The notes beneath the pieces are model-generated. The model had not been told where the DNA came from and made no database searches. It saw only the letters and a program-made list of their open reading frames with translations. Position numbers and translations under genes: made by a program. From Streptomyces sp. WM4235 (GTDB taxonomy: Bacteria; Actinomycetota; Actinomycetes; Streptomycetales; Streptomycetaceae): a stretch of DNA of 62,651 nt. The stretch spans positions 1 to 62,651 of the forward strand of contig NZ_LGDE01000293.1 of NCBI RefSeq assembly GCF_001279725.1, written 5' to 3'. Below are positions 15,914 through 25,810 of this stretch, piece after piece; position 1 is the first letter of the stretch, and every line of letters starts with the position of its first letter.

Positions 15914-18448
15914 TCACACCCGCAGTTCCTCGCCGATCGCGGCCGCCAGCTCGTGCCGGCTGTGGATGCCGAGCTTGCGGTAGATGCGGCCCAGATGGGT
16001 GTCGACGGTGCGCTTGCTGAGGAACAGCTTCTCCGCGACCTCCAGGCTGGAGTTGCCCCGCACCACCAGCTCGGCCACCCGCTGCTCCGCCGGGCTCAGC
16101 AGTGTGCGCTCGCGCCCCGGCTCGCGCCCCGGCCGGGGCCGCGACACCGGGCCCCGCTGCCGGGGCGCGCCGTCCAGGATGGTGGCCGAGGCGGACTCTT
16201 CGCCCAGGGCCCGGTACGAGGCGGCCGCCTGGGCCCGCCAGGTCACGCAGCCGGGGTGGGTGATGCCGCGCATTGCGAGCCGGTGGCCGCAGTCGAGGAA
16301 CAGGCGTACGGCGGTGGTGTGGTCGCCGAGGGCCGCGGCGACCGTGCCGTGTGCCTGGAGGGACAGCGCCTTGATGAACGGGTGGGCGTCCCCGGCCGCC
16401 GGTTCGTCGCTCAGCAGGACGGCGGCTTCGGCGGCCCGGCCCAGGCCCACGAGGGCGCGGGCCGCGGCCGCGGCGGCCGCGCCGGCCAGGGCGGGGGCGT
16501 TCAGCCGGCGGGCGAGGTGCAGCGCGGCCTCGGCGTCGGTGTGCGCGTCGGTGTGCTCGTCCCGGCGGTGGCGGACCTCGCTGCGTACGAGGTGGGCGAG
16601 CAGGGTGGTGGCGAGGTCGTCCGACGCGCGCGACATGCTGATCAGCCGGTCGGCGAGGGCCGCGGCCCCGTCGAGGTCGCCGGTCCAGGTCAGGGCCAGG
16701 GCGGCGCCCACCGGGCCGGCCGCCGACCCGGGCGCCGTCCCCTCCGGTGCGTCGGCCGGGCCGGCCGCGACCCGCAGGGCCATCCGGCGCGCGGTGCCGA
16801 GCCGGCCGCCGGCGGCGGCGGCCGCGGCGAGCGCCCCGGCGAAGACGTGCGCGGCCGGGTCCCCGGGGTCGGCGGCGGCGAGCCGGGCCGCACGGCGCAG
16901 ACCGGAGCGGTGCCCGGTGAGCAGGGTCTGGGCGGTCAGCCGCAGCAGGTGTTCGCGCGGCGGTGCGGGCAGTGCCGCCAGTTCGCCGCAGATCCGGACG
17001 AACGGCTGGGCGCCTTCGACCCGGGAGACGAGCGCGGGGGAGGCGAGTCGGGCCAGGGCCTCGGCGCGCCGGACCGGCCCCAGCGGGCTGTCGGCGGCGG
17101 CCGCGGCCTGCCGGGCGCAGGCGTCGAGATCTCGGTGGAGTTCGACGGCGCCGAGCCGCACCGTCAGGTCAAGAAACGATTCTTCACGTTCCCGGGCCTC
17201 CTTCGCCGCGCTCTCGTCCCCGTCCGCCCCGGGCACGCCGCGCTGCTCCAGCAGGGTGAGCGCGCGCCGCAGGTAGCGGGCCGCGGACTCGCGGTCGCCG
17301 GCCCCGGAGGCCTGGATGCCCGCGCCGCGCAGCACGTCGATCCCCCAGTCGCAGCCCGCCAGGATCAGTTGGTCCGCGGTCTGCCGGGCCGGGGCGCCGA
17401 GCCGTGCCAGTACGGCCGCGGCGCGCCCGTGCAGCAGCAGCCGCTCGTGCGCCGACACCCGGGCGAGGACCGCGGGCCTGACCGCCGTGTGCGTGAAGCG
17501 GCCGGGCGCCCCGGCTTCCAGGAGCCCGGCCCGTACGAGCGTTTCGCGGGCCTGCTGGTCGTGCACCTCGCCGTGCTTGGAGAGCGCGGCGCACACGGCC
17601 GGGTCGGTGTCGGGGCCCAGGACGGCCAACTGCGTGAGCAGTTCACTCGCGCACGGCTCGTCCTCGTCGAGCCAGGCCAGCACGGTCTCCGAGAGGGCCT
17701 GCGCCCCGATCGGCAGTACCTGCTCGGGGTCGGGCGAGCCGGGCGGCACGTGGGTGCGCCGCAGCCGGGTCACCAGGTCGTGCAACACGAGCGGGTTTCC
17801 GTGCGCGAGGGTGTGGCAGAGCGCGGCCAGCTCCTGGTCGACGGGGCTGTCGAAGGCGCGGTCGACCAGCTCGGTCGTACAGGTCGGGCACAGCGGCTCC
17901 GGCCACAGCCGCAGCAGGTACGGCAGCGGGCCGAGTTGCTCCGCCACCTGTGCCGCGGCCGAGGCGGGCAGCGTGGCCACCATCAGCACCGGCAGGTCGT
18001 CGAGCCGCCGCGCGATGTAGGAGAACCAGCGCAGCGAGTGCGGGTCGGCGTTGGTCAGGTCGTCGACGAGGATGGCCACCGGCCGGTCGACGGCGAGGGA
18101 GCGGGTGGTCCGCAGGAGGCCCAGCAGGGCCTCGTGGGTGGGACCGGCTTCTCCGAGCCCGGGTCCGGGCGTGCCGTGGCCGCCGGCTCCGCCGAGGACC
18201 GGGTCGAACAGCTGACTCACCATGCTGTAGGGGAACTGGCTCTCGCTCGGATGGCAGCGCGCCCGCAGAACCAGGGTTTTGGGGGGTAGCAGCCGAGGCA
18301 CCGCGTTCAGCAGCGCGGACTTTCCGATTCCGTGAGGCCCGTGAATGGTGGCCACGGTCGGACGCCCCAAGGCGAGTTCACCGACGGCATCCTGAAGGAG
18401 GCCCATCTCACGCTCACGGTGGTACAGATCCCCGTTGGCTGAATGCAT
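15914..18448 (-). CDS. LAL-type LuxR-family transcriptional regulator
   Basis: An 844-aa large ATP-binding LuxR regulator. The N-terminal ATPase domain has Walker A GPHGIGKSALL (about residue 40) and a Walker B-like VAILVDDLTNADP (about 130). The middle is Ala/Leu-rich helical repeat, and the extreme C-terminus is a LuxR HTH (LSPAEQRVAELVVRGNSS, then RTVDTHLGRIYRKLG). This class usually activates secondary-metabolite clusters. It is encoded convergent to the halogenase and divergent from the YcaO operon, well placed to be the cluster-specific activator. Confidence 0.9.
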   Translation of the reverse strand: MHSANGDLYHREREMGLLQDAVGELALGRPTVATIHGPHGIGKSALLNAVPRLLPPKTLVLRARCHPSESQFPYSMVSQLFDPVLGGAGGHGTPGPGLGEAGPTHEALLGLLRTTRSLAVDRPVAILVDDLTNADPHSLRWFSYIARRLDDLPVLMVATLPASAAAQVAEQLGPLPYLLRLWPEPLCPTCTTELVDRAFDSPVDQELAALCHTLAHGNPLVLHDLVTRLRRTHVPPGSPDPEQVLPIGAQALSETVLAWLDEDEPCASELLTQLAVLGPDTDPAVCAALSKHGEVHDQQARETLVRAGLLEAGAPGRFTHTAVRPAVLARVSAHERLLLHGRAAAVLARLGAPARQTADQLILAGCDWGIDVLRGAGIQASGAGDRESAARYLRRALTLLEQRGVPGADGDESAAKEAREREESFLDLTVRLGAVELHRDLDACARQAAAAADSPLGPVRRAEALARLASPALVSRVEGAQPFVRICGELAALPAPPREHLLRLTAQTLLTGHRSGLRRAARLAAADPGDPAAHVFAGALAAAAAAGGRLGTARRMALRVAAGPADAPEGTAPGSAAGPVGAALALTWTGDLDGAAALADRLISMSRASDDLATTLLAHLVRSEVRHRRDEHTDAHTDAEAALHLARRLNAPALAGAAAAAAARALVGLGRAAEAAVLLSDEPAAGDAHPFIKALSLQAHGTVAAALGDHTTAVRLFLDCGHRLAMRGITHPGCVTWRAQAAASYRALGEESASATILDGAPRQRGPVSRPRPGREPGRERTLLSPAEQRVAELVVRGNSSLEVAEKLFLSKRTVDTHLGRIYRKLGIHSRHELAAAIGEELRV

Positions 18449-18584
18449 GGGGTCAATGTTTCATTCCACAGGGTGCAGATCAAGCCAAACGGCAGTCTGA
18501 GCAGTGCAGTTGGATCAGGTTCTCGCATAGAGACCGGATGGTCGAATTCCGCGCGAGTCGCCCCGCGCCCCTCGCGTGTCCCGG

Positions 18585-18614
18585 TACGTATGAAACACCG
18601 TCGGGCTACGTATT
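18585..18614. promoter_or_regulatory. TACGTAT pair between the LuxR and YcaO genes
   Basis: TACGTATG (18585-18592) and TACGTATT (18607-18614) are spaced 22 bp start to start, two helical turns. They lie in the 275-bp divergent gap. They resemble the TACGYAA-type motifs near the precursor and halogenase. Putative regulator site; no other gene is seen between 18449 and 18723. Confidence 0.35.
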
Positions 18615-18723
18615 CGAAGGCGTTCCTGCGTATCAGGTGAAGCATTTACCCGGGGTCGGCCCCGTGTTTGGGTTGCCGGTGTGATGCCACGTCAGGGCTG
18701 ATCGCGAGAACCGAGGGGGACAG

Positions 18724-20976
18724 ATGGAAAAGCCGCGCCTCAAGGCCCATTTCCACGTCGAGGTGGTGGAGGGCGAGCGGGTCTTCCTCTACGCGGAGGG
18801 CCAGGACTACCTGGTGCCCGGCAAAGCGGCCGCGGCTGTGCTGCCGCACCTGGACGGCCGCAGGACCGTCATGGAGATCGTGCAGGCCCTCGCCGGCACG
18901 CTGCCCATCCCCGCCGTACTCGCGGCACTCACCCGCTTCGGCGCCGCCGGGCACCTGGCCGAGGGCCGGCCCGACCTGCCGGAGGCCACCCTCGCGTACT
19001 GGGACGCCCTGGGCATCGACCCCGCCCGCACCCTCGACACCGCGCCCGTCACGGTCTCCGCGACCGCGGGCGTCGACCCCGAGCCGGTCCTCGCGGCGCT
19101 GCGCGCGCTCGGACTGGCCGCCCGCACCGGCGACTTCGACACCGTGCCCGACGAGGGCATCTCCGTCGTCCTCGTCGACGACTACCTCGACCCGGTCCTC
19201 GAAGCCCGCAACGAGCGCCAGTTGGCGGCGGCCAAACCGTGGCTGCTGGCCCGTACCGGCGGCATCGCGCCATGGATCGGCCCGTTCCTCGACCCGGACC
19301 ACACCGGCTGCTGGACCTGTCTGGCCCAGCGCCTGGCCGGCAACCGCCAGTTGGAGCGCTACCTGGCGGGCAAGCGCGGCGACTCCGTGCCCCGCCACCC
19401 GTCCCGCGCGGGCATCCCCGCCGGAGCGCTGGCCGCCGCGGGCCTGATCGCCGCCGAGGCCGCCCGGATCGCCGCCACCGGCGAACCCGGCGCCCTGTGC
19501 GGGCAGATGGTCACCCTCGACCTCGCCACCCTCACCACCGACCGGCACCCGCTGATCCGCCAGCCCCAGTGCCGTTCCTGTGGCGACCCGACCCTGGTCA
19601 GCGGGCGCAGCCCCAAGATCGTCCTGACCTCCGGCGACGCCAGCCACACCAGCGACGGCGGCTACCGCGTCAACAGCCCCGAGGCCACCCTCGCCCGCCT
19701 GGAGCGGCACATCAGCCCGCACCTCGGCGCCATCACCAAGCTGGTCTCGCACACGCCCGAGTCCAACACGCTGACCTACAGCTACGCCGCGGGCCACAAC
19801 TTCGCGATGGTCAACGACAGCATGGACCTGCTGCGCCGCAACCTGCGCGGCCAGAGCGGCGGCAAGGGCCGCTCCGAGATCCAGGCCAAGGTGAGCGCCG
19901 TCTGCGAGGCCATCGAGCGCTACGCCGGCGTCTGGCGCGGCGACGAGGCCGTGCGGCGCGCCGCCTACCGCGACCTCGACGCCGACACGGTCGTCCACCC
20001 CCGCAGCCTGCTGCACTTCTCCGAAGCACAGGTCGCCGGCCGCGACACCTGGAACCAGGACCCCGCCAACCGCCTGCACAAGGTGCCGGACCGGTTCCCC
20101 GAGGACGTCGCGATCGACTGGACCAGCGGCTGGTCCCTCACCCACGACGAAGAACGCCTGATCCCGGCCGCCTACTCCTGGTACGGGCACCCCGACCTCC
20201 AGGAGCACTTCTTCTGCATCGCCGATTCCAACGGCACCGCCGCCGGCAACTCCCTCGAGGAGGCGATCCTCCAGGGCCTGTGCGAGCTGACCGAGCGCGA
20301 CGCCGTCGCCGTGTGGTGGTACAACCGGCTGCGCCTCCCGGCCTTCGACATGGACTCGCTCGAAGACCCGTACGTGGACCAGCTGCGCACCTACTACGAC
20401 GCCATGGACCGCGACCTGTGGATGATGGACCTCACCACCGACCTCGGCATGCCGGTGTACGTGGCCGCTTCGCGGCGCCGCCACAGCGTCGAGGACATCA
20501 TGGTCGGCTTCGGCGCCCACCCGGACCCGCGCGTCGCCGCCTTCCGCGCGCTCACCGAGCTCAACCAGTTCCTGCCGATGATCGAGACCCGCGACGCCGA
20601 CGGGAACACCTCCTACCTCGTCGGTGACCTGGAGACCCTGACCTGGCTGAAGACGGCCACCGTCGCCGCGGAGCCCTGGCTGCTGCCCGATCCGGAGCTG
20701 CCGGCCACCAAGGTCGGCCCGCAGGCCGGGTTCGACCTCGCCGCCCGCATCCGCGAGCAGGTCGAGCGCATCAAGGAGGCCGGCTCCGAGGTCATCGTCG
20801 TCGACCAGACGCGCCCCGACCTGGAGCTCAACGTCGTCAAGGTGATCGCCCCGGGGCTGCGCCACTTCTGGCGGCGGCTGGGCCCCGGCCGGCTCTACGA
20901 GGCTCCGGTCCGCATGGGCCGCCTCGCGGAGCCGACCCCCGAGGCCGACCTGAACCACTGGAACGTCTTCTTCTGA
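18724..20976 (+). CDS. Fused ocin-ThiF-like/YcaO azoline cyclodehydratase
   Basis: A 750-aa fusion. Residues 1-290 form the leader-binding E1/ThiF-like partner with a structural zinc site of two CxxC pairs (Cys196/199 in CWTC, Cys283/286 in CRSC). Residues about 300-750 are the YcaO ATPase domain, with the nucleotide-binding stretch SEIQAKVSAVCEAIER and the second acidic motif NSLEEAILQGLCELTER. It should activate backbone amides with ATP and cyclise Cys (possibly Thr126) of the precursor to azolines. The C-terminus ends DLNHWNVFF and lacks the proline pattern common in azoline-forming YcaOs. It heads the rightward maturation/export operon. Confidence 0.92.
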   Translation: MEKPRLKAHFHVEVVEGERVFLYAEGQDYLVPGKAAAAVLPHLDGRRTVMEIVQALAGTLPIPAVLAALTRFGAAGHLAEGRPDLPEATLAYWDALGIDPARTLDTAPVTVSATAGVDPEPVLAALRALGLAARTGDFDTVPDEGISVVLVDDYLDPVLEARNERQLAAAKPWLLARTGGIAPWIGPFLDPDHTGCWTCLAQRLAGNRQLERYLAGKRGDSVPRHPSRAGIPAGALAAAGLIAAEAARIAATGEPGALCGQMVTLDLATLTTDRHPLIRQPQCRSCGDPTLVSGRSPKIVLTSGDASHTSDGGYRVNSPEATLARLERHISPHLGAITKLVSHTPESNTLTYSYAAGHNFAMVNDSMDLLRRNLRGQSGGKGRSEIQAKVSAVCEAIERYAGVWRGDEAVRRAAYRDLDADTVVHPRSLLHFSEAQVAGRDTWNQDPANRLHKVPDRFPEDVAIDWTSGWSLTHDEERLIPAAYSWYGHPDLQEHFFCIADSNGTAAGNSLEEAILQGLCELTERDAVAVWWYNRLRLPAFDMDSLEDPYVDQLRTYYDAMDRDLWMMDLTTDLGMPVYVAASRRRHSVEDIMVGFGAHPDPRVAAFRALTELNQFLPMIETRDADGNTSYLVGDLETLTWLKTATVAAEPWLLPDPELPATKVGPQAGFDLAARIREQVERIKEAGSEVIVVDQTRPDLELNVVKVIAPGLRHFWRRLGPGRLYEAPVRMGRLAEPTPEADLNHWNVFF

Positions 20977-21072
20977 GCTGCCGGACCACCGAGGCAGTGG
21001 GCCTCTCCTGATCATCCGTCACCACCGCGGGCCGGGGCACGCTCCGGCCCGCGCCTCATCAGGGCTGGAGCC

Positions 21073-22590
21073 ATGACCAGTACGACCACACTCCCGGGCG
21101 AGGCGCCGCCGGTCTCCGCGGCGTCCGGCACCTACACCCTGACCAGCCGCCTGCCCCGGGGCGGCGCCTTCCAGGACGGACAGCTCACCACCCGCTTCGG
21201 CGCCGTGCGCCTGGGCGCCCTCACCCCGGGAGCCGAGGCCGCGCTGCGCGCCTTCGGCGAGGACGACCACGACGAGGCCGCGATCAGCGCGCTCGTCGTG
21301 GCCCACGACGGCGAAATGGGCCTGCTGCGCTGGCACATGCTGCGCTCCAAACTCGAAGCCGCAGGCCTCCTGGAGCATGCGGTGGCCGGGCCGGACGGCG
21401 CTCCCGTCGCCCGCCTGGTGGCCGTCGGCCGCGGCGCCACCACTCTCAAGCCCGCCCCGCGCGGCCCCGTACGGCTGAGCCGGCACGCCCTGCTGTCACC
21501 CGCCGAGGGCACCCTCGCGCTGCGCGCCCCCGGCAGCCCGTTGGCGGTGGAACTGGGCGCCGGCGCCACCGCGCTGCTCCCGCTGCTGACCACCTGGACG
21601 GAAGAGGTCCCGGCGCCGCTGGTGCGGCTGCTCGCCACCGCCGGCGCGCTGGCCCCCGGCGGCCCCGACGCCGACCCGCAGGCCGAGGAGCGCGGCAGCG
21701 TCCAGTGGCACCCGCTCGACCTCGCCTTCCACGCCCGCACCCGCGTCCCGGCCTCCGCGCCCGGCTACGGAGGCACCTACCGGCACGCCGACCGCTTCGG
21801 CCCCGAGCCGGTCGCGGCGCCCGCCGCCGACGGGCCGCGCGTGGCACTGCCCGTGCCCGACCTCGAAGCCATCGCCGCCCGGGATCTGACCCTCACCGAG
21901 GCCATCGAGCAGCGCACCTCCACCCGCGCGCACGACCCCGAGCACCCACTGACGCTGAACCAGCTCGCCGAGCTGCTCTACCGGACCGTCCGCATCCGCG
22001 GCACGTTCACCGGAAGCGACGGCCAGGAACTCGCCGACCGCCCGCTGCCCAGCGGCGGAGCCGTGCACGAGCTGGAGGTCTACCCGCTGGTCACGCGCTG
22101 CGAGGGGCTGGAGCCGGGGCTGTACCGGTACGCGCCCGACCGGCACGAGTTGGAGTTGGTCGGCGCGCCGGGCCCGGCCACCGCGACCCTGGTCAAGGAG
22201 GCCCGCGGCGGCACGATGATGGACGGGGACCCGCAGGTCGTGCTGCTGGTGGCCGCCCGCTTCGGCCGCGTGATGTGGAAGTACGAGACGGTCGCCTACC
22301 CGCTGATCCTCAAGCACGTCGGCGTGCTCTACCAGACCGTCTACCTGGTGGCCACCGCGATGGGCCTGGCCGTGTGCGGCCTCGGCGGCGGCGACACCAG
22401 CGCGTTCGCCGCCGCCACCGGCCGGGATCCGCTGCTGGAGGGCACCGTCGGCGAACTCGTCCTGGGCAGCCGCCCGGCCGGGCCGGCCGCCACACGCACG
22501 GCCGCGGCCGCCACCACCGCCACCGGGGCCTCCGCCGCCGCGGCCCCGCCCGCCGAGCGCGCCACCGAGCGCGCCGCAGCGGGCTTCTGA
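21073..22590 (+). CDS. SagB/ThcOx-type FMN azoline dehydrogenase
   Basis: A 505-aa protein. The N-terminal 250 residues are a winged/RRE-like segment; the C-terminal nitroreductase-fold domain starts near TLTEAIEQRTSTR. FMN and active-site landmarks include PSGGAVHELEVYPL, RVMWKYETVAYPL and GLAVCGLGGGD. It oxidises thiazolines to aromatic thiazoles, which is expected for this core. The last 35 residues are a low-complexity Ala/Thr tail. It follows the cyclodehydratase by 96 nt and probably forms a complex with it. Confidence 0.9.
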   Translation: MTSTTTLPGEAPPVSAASGTYTLTSRLPRGGAFQDGQLTTRFGAVRLGALTPGAEAALRAFGEDDHDEAAISALVVAHDGEMGLLRWHMLRSKLEAAGLLEHAVAGPDGAPVARLVAVGRGATTLKPAPRGPVRLSRHALLSPAEGTLALRAPGSPLAVELGAGATALLPLLTTWTEEVPAPLVRLLATAGALAPGGPDADPQAEERGSVQWHPLDLAFHARTRVPASAPGYGGTYRHADRFGPEPVAAPAADGPRVALPVPDLEAIAARDLTLTEAIEQRTSTRAHDPEHPLTLNQLAELLYRTVRIRGTFTGSDGQELADRPLPSGGAVHELEVYPLVTRCEGLEPGLYRYAPDRHELELVGAPGPATATLVKEARGGTMMDGDPQVVLLVAARFGRVMWKYETVAYPLILKHVGVLYQTVYLVATAMGLAVCGLGGGDTSAFAAATGRDPLLEGTVGELVLGSRPAGPAATRTAAAATTATGASAAAAPPAERATERAAAGF

Positions 22591-22612
22591 CCCGGCAAGG
22601 GGGAACACCACC

Positions 22613-23425
22613 ATGAAGTTCCGCTACCAGGCGCTGCAGCGCAAGCGGGAGCCGGACGAGCTCGACGCCGCCGTCATGCTCGCGGCCCCGCGCGGCTGGA
22701 TCGCCGTCTTCGTCGTGCTCATCGTGATGGTCGGGGCCTGTGTGTGGGCGGTGCTCGCCCGGCTCGACGTCACCGTCGACGCCCCGGGCGTCCTGACCCA
22801 CCCCGGCGGCACCAGCCAGGTCCAGAGCCCGTACACCGGCATGGCACAGGATCTACTGGTCCGCCCCGCCGACGAGGTCCGCGCCGGGCAGCCCGTCGCC
22901 CGCCTCGCCGACCAGGCCGGGGAGATCCACACGATCACCAGCCCGTTCGCCGGCAAGATCATCAGCGCCACGCTCACCATCGGCCAGTTCGTCCCGGCCG
23001 GCGCCACCGTCGCCACCGTCGAGCGCACCGACCTCCCCGGCGACCGCCTCGTCGCGCTCGTCTTCGTGCCCGCCGACCGGGCCGCCCGCCTGGTGCCCGG
23101 CCGCCCCGTCGACCTGAACGTGTCGACCGCGCCCCCGGCCGTGTACGGCCTGCTGCGCGGCACGGTCACCCGTGTCGACCCGTACCCGCTGACCCGCGAG
23201 GGCCTCGCGGCCATCGCCGGCGGCGAACTGGCGGCCCAGAGCTTCCAGCAGGACCAGGCGCCGCGCCTGGTCACCGTCGACCTGATCCCCGAATCGGGCT
23301 CCGCCTCCGGATACGCCTGGAGCTCCGCCAAGCCTCCGCCCATCCGGCTCAGCTCGCAGACCTCCGTGTCCGCCTCCATAGAGCTGCGCACCCAGTCGCC
23401 GTTCGACCTGGTGCTGGGGCGCTGA
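22613..23425 (+). CDS. NHLM-type HlyD-family membrane fusion protein
   Basis: A 270-aa protein with one N-terminal membrane helix (GWIAVFVVLIVMVGACVWAVLA) followed by a lipoyl-like beta-barrel region (GVLTHPGGTSQVQSPYTG). It lacks the long coiled coil of Gram-negative HlyD, as expected in a single-membrane actinobacterium. It is the accessory subunit of the NHLM bacteriocin export system and lies directly upstream of the two ABC subunits. Confidence 0.85.
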   Translation: MKFRYQALQRKREPDELDAAVMLAAPRGWIAVFVVLIVMVGACVWAVLARLDVTVDAPGVLTHPGGTSQVQSPYTGMAQDLLVRPADEVRAGQPVARLADQAGEIHTITSPFAGKIISATLTIGQFVPAGATVATVERTDLPGDRLVALVFVPADRAARLVPGRPVDLNVSTAPPAVYGLLRGTVTRVDPYPLTREGLAAIAGGELAAQSFQQDQAPRLVTVDLIPESGSASGYAWSSAKPPPIRLSSQTSVSASIELRTQSPFDLVLGR

Positions 23426-23482
23426 GCGGCGCCGACGCCGCTGCCGCCGAGACATCCGACGCCAAGTGAGGAAACGGCAGCC

Positions 23483-25810
23483 ATGAGCGACACGAAAACC
23501 CGACCCCCCGTGGCCGCCTCCCGCCGGGACGCCCGCCGCACCAGGCGCACCGCGGCCCGGGGCCGCCGCTGGGCCCGGCGCCGCGCGCACCGGGTGCCCA
23601 CCGTCCTGCAGATGGAATCGGTGGAGTGCGGCGCGGCCAGTCTGTCGATGATCCTCGCCCACTACGGGCGCCACGTCCCGCTGGAGGAGCTGCGCGCCCT
23701 GTGCGGCGTCTCCCGGGACGGCGCCCGTGCGAGTTCCGTGCTGGCCGCTGCCCGCTCGTTCGGACTCGTCGCCAAGGGCTTCCAGGCGGAGACCGACCAG
23801 TTGGAGGAGAAGCTCCGCAGCGGGCCCGTCATCATCTTCTGGGCGTTCCAGCACTTCATGGTGGTCGAGGGCATCACCACCCGGTTCGGACGCACCCAGG
23901 TCGCCGTCAACGACCCGGCGAGCGGCCCCCGCCTGATGGAGTGGTCCATGTTCGACTCCGGGTACACCGGCGTCGTCCTCACCTTCGAACGCGGCCCCGA
24001 CTTCACGCCCGGCGGCCGCCGCAGCAGCACCGCCGCCGCCCTCCTGGACCGGCGCCTGCCGTCCGGGCGCGCCCTGCCCCTGGTCCTGCTGGCCAGCCTG
24101 CTGCTGGTGGTGCCGGGCATCGTCGGCGCCGCCTACTCGCGGGTGTTCCTCGACCGGGTGCTCGTCTCGGACTCACCCACGGCCGTGCTGCCACTGATCC
24201 TGGCGATGTCCGTCACCGCACTGATGGTCTTCGTCCTCACCTCCGTGCAGCAGCACTACCTGCTGCGCATGGAGATCCGTACCGGACTGGTGGCGTCGGC
24301 GCGCTTCTTCCGCCATCTACTGCGGCTGCCCATCGAGTTCTTCCTGCAGCGCCGCCCGGCCGAGGTCGCCCGACGCGTCGCGAGCAACGACACCGTCGCG
24401 ATGATCCTCTCGCGCGACGTCGCCGCGACCACCATCAACATCGCGCTCGTCGTCTTCTACGGCGGCCTGATGGTCCGCTACGACGTCCTGCTCGGCCTGC
24501 TGGGCCTGGCCACCGCCGCCTTCAACGTGCTGGTCCTGCAACTGGTCTCGCGCTCCCGCAAGGACGCCGTGGACGCGCTGCGCGCCGACCGCGGCAACCT
24601 GATCGGCACCACGTTCGCGACCCTGTCCACCATCGAGTCCGTCAAGGCGACCGGCGCCGAGCCCGACGCCTTCACCCGCTGGGCCGGTTTCCTCGCCAAG
24701 GTCACCACCGCCCAGCAGCGGCTCGGACAGACCACCGCGGTGCTGACGGTCCTGCCGCCCCTGCTGGCCGTCGTCAACATCGGCGTCATGCTGCTCGTCG
24801 GCGGCCTGCGGGTGGCCGACGGCACCCTCAGCGTCGGTATCCTCGTCACCTTCCAGACCCTCCTCGCCGCCCTCAGCCGCCCCGTCACCCAGCTCACCAA
24901 CCTGGGCAGCCGGCTCCAGGAAATGAACGCCGACCTCAAGCGCATCCACGACGTGGAGAAGTACCCGCAGGCCCGAGGCTTCCAGCCCGGCGCATCCGGG
25001 AAGGACGGCCTGACGGACGACGCCCCCGCCGGCCGGCCCGGGCGAATCGGCGGACCGACGAACCGGCTCGACGGCGAACTCGTGCTGGACGACGTCACCT
25101 TCGGCTACGGCCCGCTCTCCGACCCCGTCGTCACCTCACTCACCCTCACCGTCACCCCCGGTTCCCGCACCGCGATCGTCGGCGGCTCCGGCAGCGGCAA
25201 GTCCACCGTGGGCCGGCTCGTGACCGGCCTGTACGAGCCGCGCTCGGGGCAGATCCTCATCAGCGGACAGCCCCGCGAGGAGATCCCCCGTACCGTCCTC
25301 GCCGCCTCCATGGCCTACGTCGACCAGGACGTCGCGCTCTTCGCCGGCACGGTCCGCGACAACCTGACCCTGTGGGACGACACCGTGCCCGACGAGGTCG
25401 TCCTCGCCGCCCTCCAGGACGCCGCCGTCTTCGACGAGGTCATGTCCCGGCCCGGCGGCATCAACGCCAAGGTGTGCGAACAGGGCAGCAACTTCAGCGG
25501 CGGCCAGCGCCAGCGCCTGGAACTCGCCCGCGCGCTCGCCGCCCGCCCCACCCTGCTCGTCCTCGACGAGGCCACCAGCGCACTCGACCCGGCCACCGAG
25601 CGCACCGTCATGGACAACCTGCGCCGTCGCGGCTGCGCCTGCCTGATCATCGCCCACCGGCTTTCGACCGTGCGCGACGCCGACGAGATCATCGTGCTCG
25701 ACCGGGGCGTCATCACCGAACGCGGCACGCACGACGAACTGCTGACCGCCCAGGGCCGCTACGCCGCCCTGTTCGACTCCAGCCGCTCCGAGGAGAAGGA
25801 CACCCTGTGA
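23483..25810 (+). CDS. NHLM exporter: C39 peptidase/permease/ATPase
   Basis: A 775-aa processing exporter. The N-terminal C39 peptidase domain has Gln43, catalytic Cys49 (ESVECGAASL), His124 (FQHFMVVEG) and Asp144 (VNDPASG), so it looks proteolytically competent. Six membrane helices follow (about 195-450). The ATPase has Walker A GGSGSGKST, signature FSGGQRQR and Walker B LLVLDEATSAL. It should cleave the NHLP leader and export the product. The cleavage motif in this precursor is DVAAG, not a classical GG. Confidence 0.92.
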   Translation: MSDTKTRPPVAASRRDARRTRRTAARGRRWARRRAHRVPTVLQMESVECGAASLSMILAHYGRHVPLEELRALCGVSRDGARASSVLAAARSFGLVAKGFQAETDQLEEKLRSGPVIIFWAFQHFMVVEGITTRFGRTQVAVNDPASGPRLMEWSMFDSGYTGVVLTFERGPDFTPGGRRSSTAAALLDRRLPSGRALPLVLLASLLLVVPGIVGAAYSRVFLDRVLVSDSPTAVLPLILAMSVTALMVFVLTSVQQHYLLRMEIRTGLVASARFFRHLLRLPIEFFLQRRPAEVARRVASNDTVAMILSRDVAATTINIALVVFYGGLMVRYDVLLGLLGLATAAFNVLVLQLVSRSRKDAVDALRADRGNLIGTTFATLSTIESVKATGAEPDAFTRWAGFLAKVTTAQQRLGQTTAVLTVLPPLLAVVNIGVMLLVGGLRVADGTLSVGILVTFQTLLAALSRPVTQLTNLGSRLQEMNADLKRIHDVEKYPQARGFQPGASGKDGLTDDAPAGRPGRIGGPTNRLDGELVLDDVTFGYGPLSDPVVTSLTLTVTPGSRTAIVGGSGSGKSTVGRLVTGLYEPRSGQILISGQPREEIPRTVLAASMAYVDQDVALFAGTVRDNLTLWDDTVPDEVVLAALQDAAVFDEVMSRPGGINAKVCEQGSNFSGGQRQRLELARALAARPTLLVLDEATSALDPATERTVMDNLRRRGCACLIIAHRLSTVRDADEIIVLDRGVITERGTHDELLTAQGRYAALFDSSRSEEKDTL

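Noticed and set aside
15914..18289. Long forward frame opposite the LuxR gene
   Set aside because: Antisense shadow; the reverse strand carries both the Walker A and LuxR HTH motifs.
23626..25806. A long second forward frame overlapping the C39-ABC gene and continuous with the second exporter subunit
   Set aside because: The part before 25807 encodes Arg/Pro-rich nonsense, while the other frame has complete C39 and ABC motifs; the real start of the second subunit is GTG 25807.
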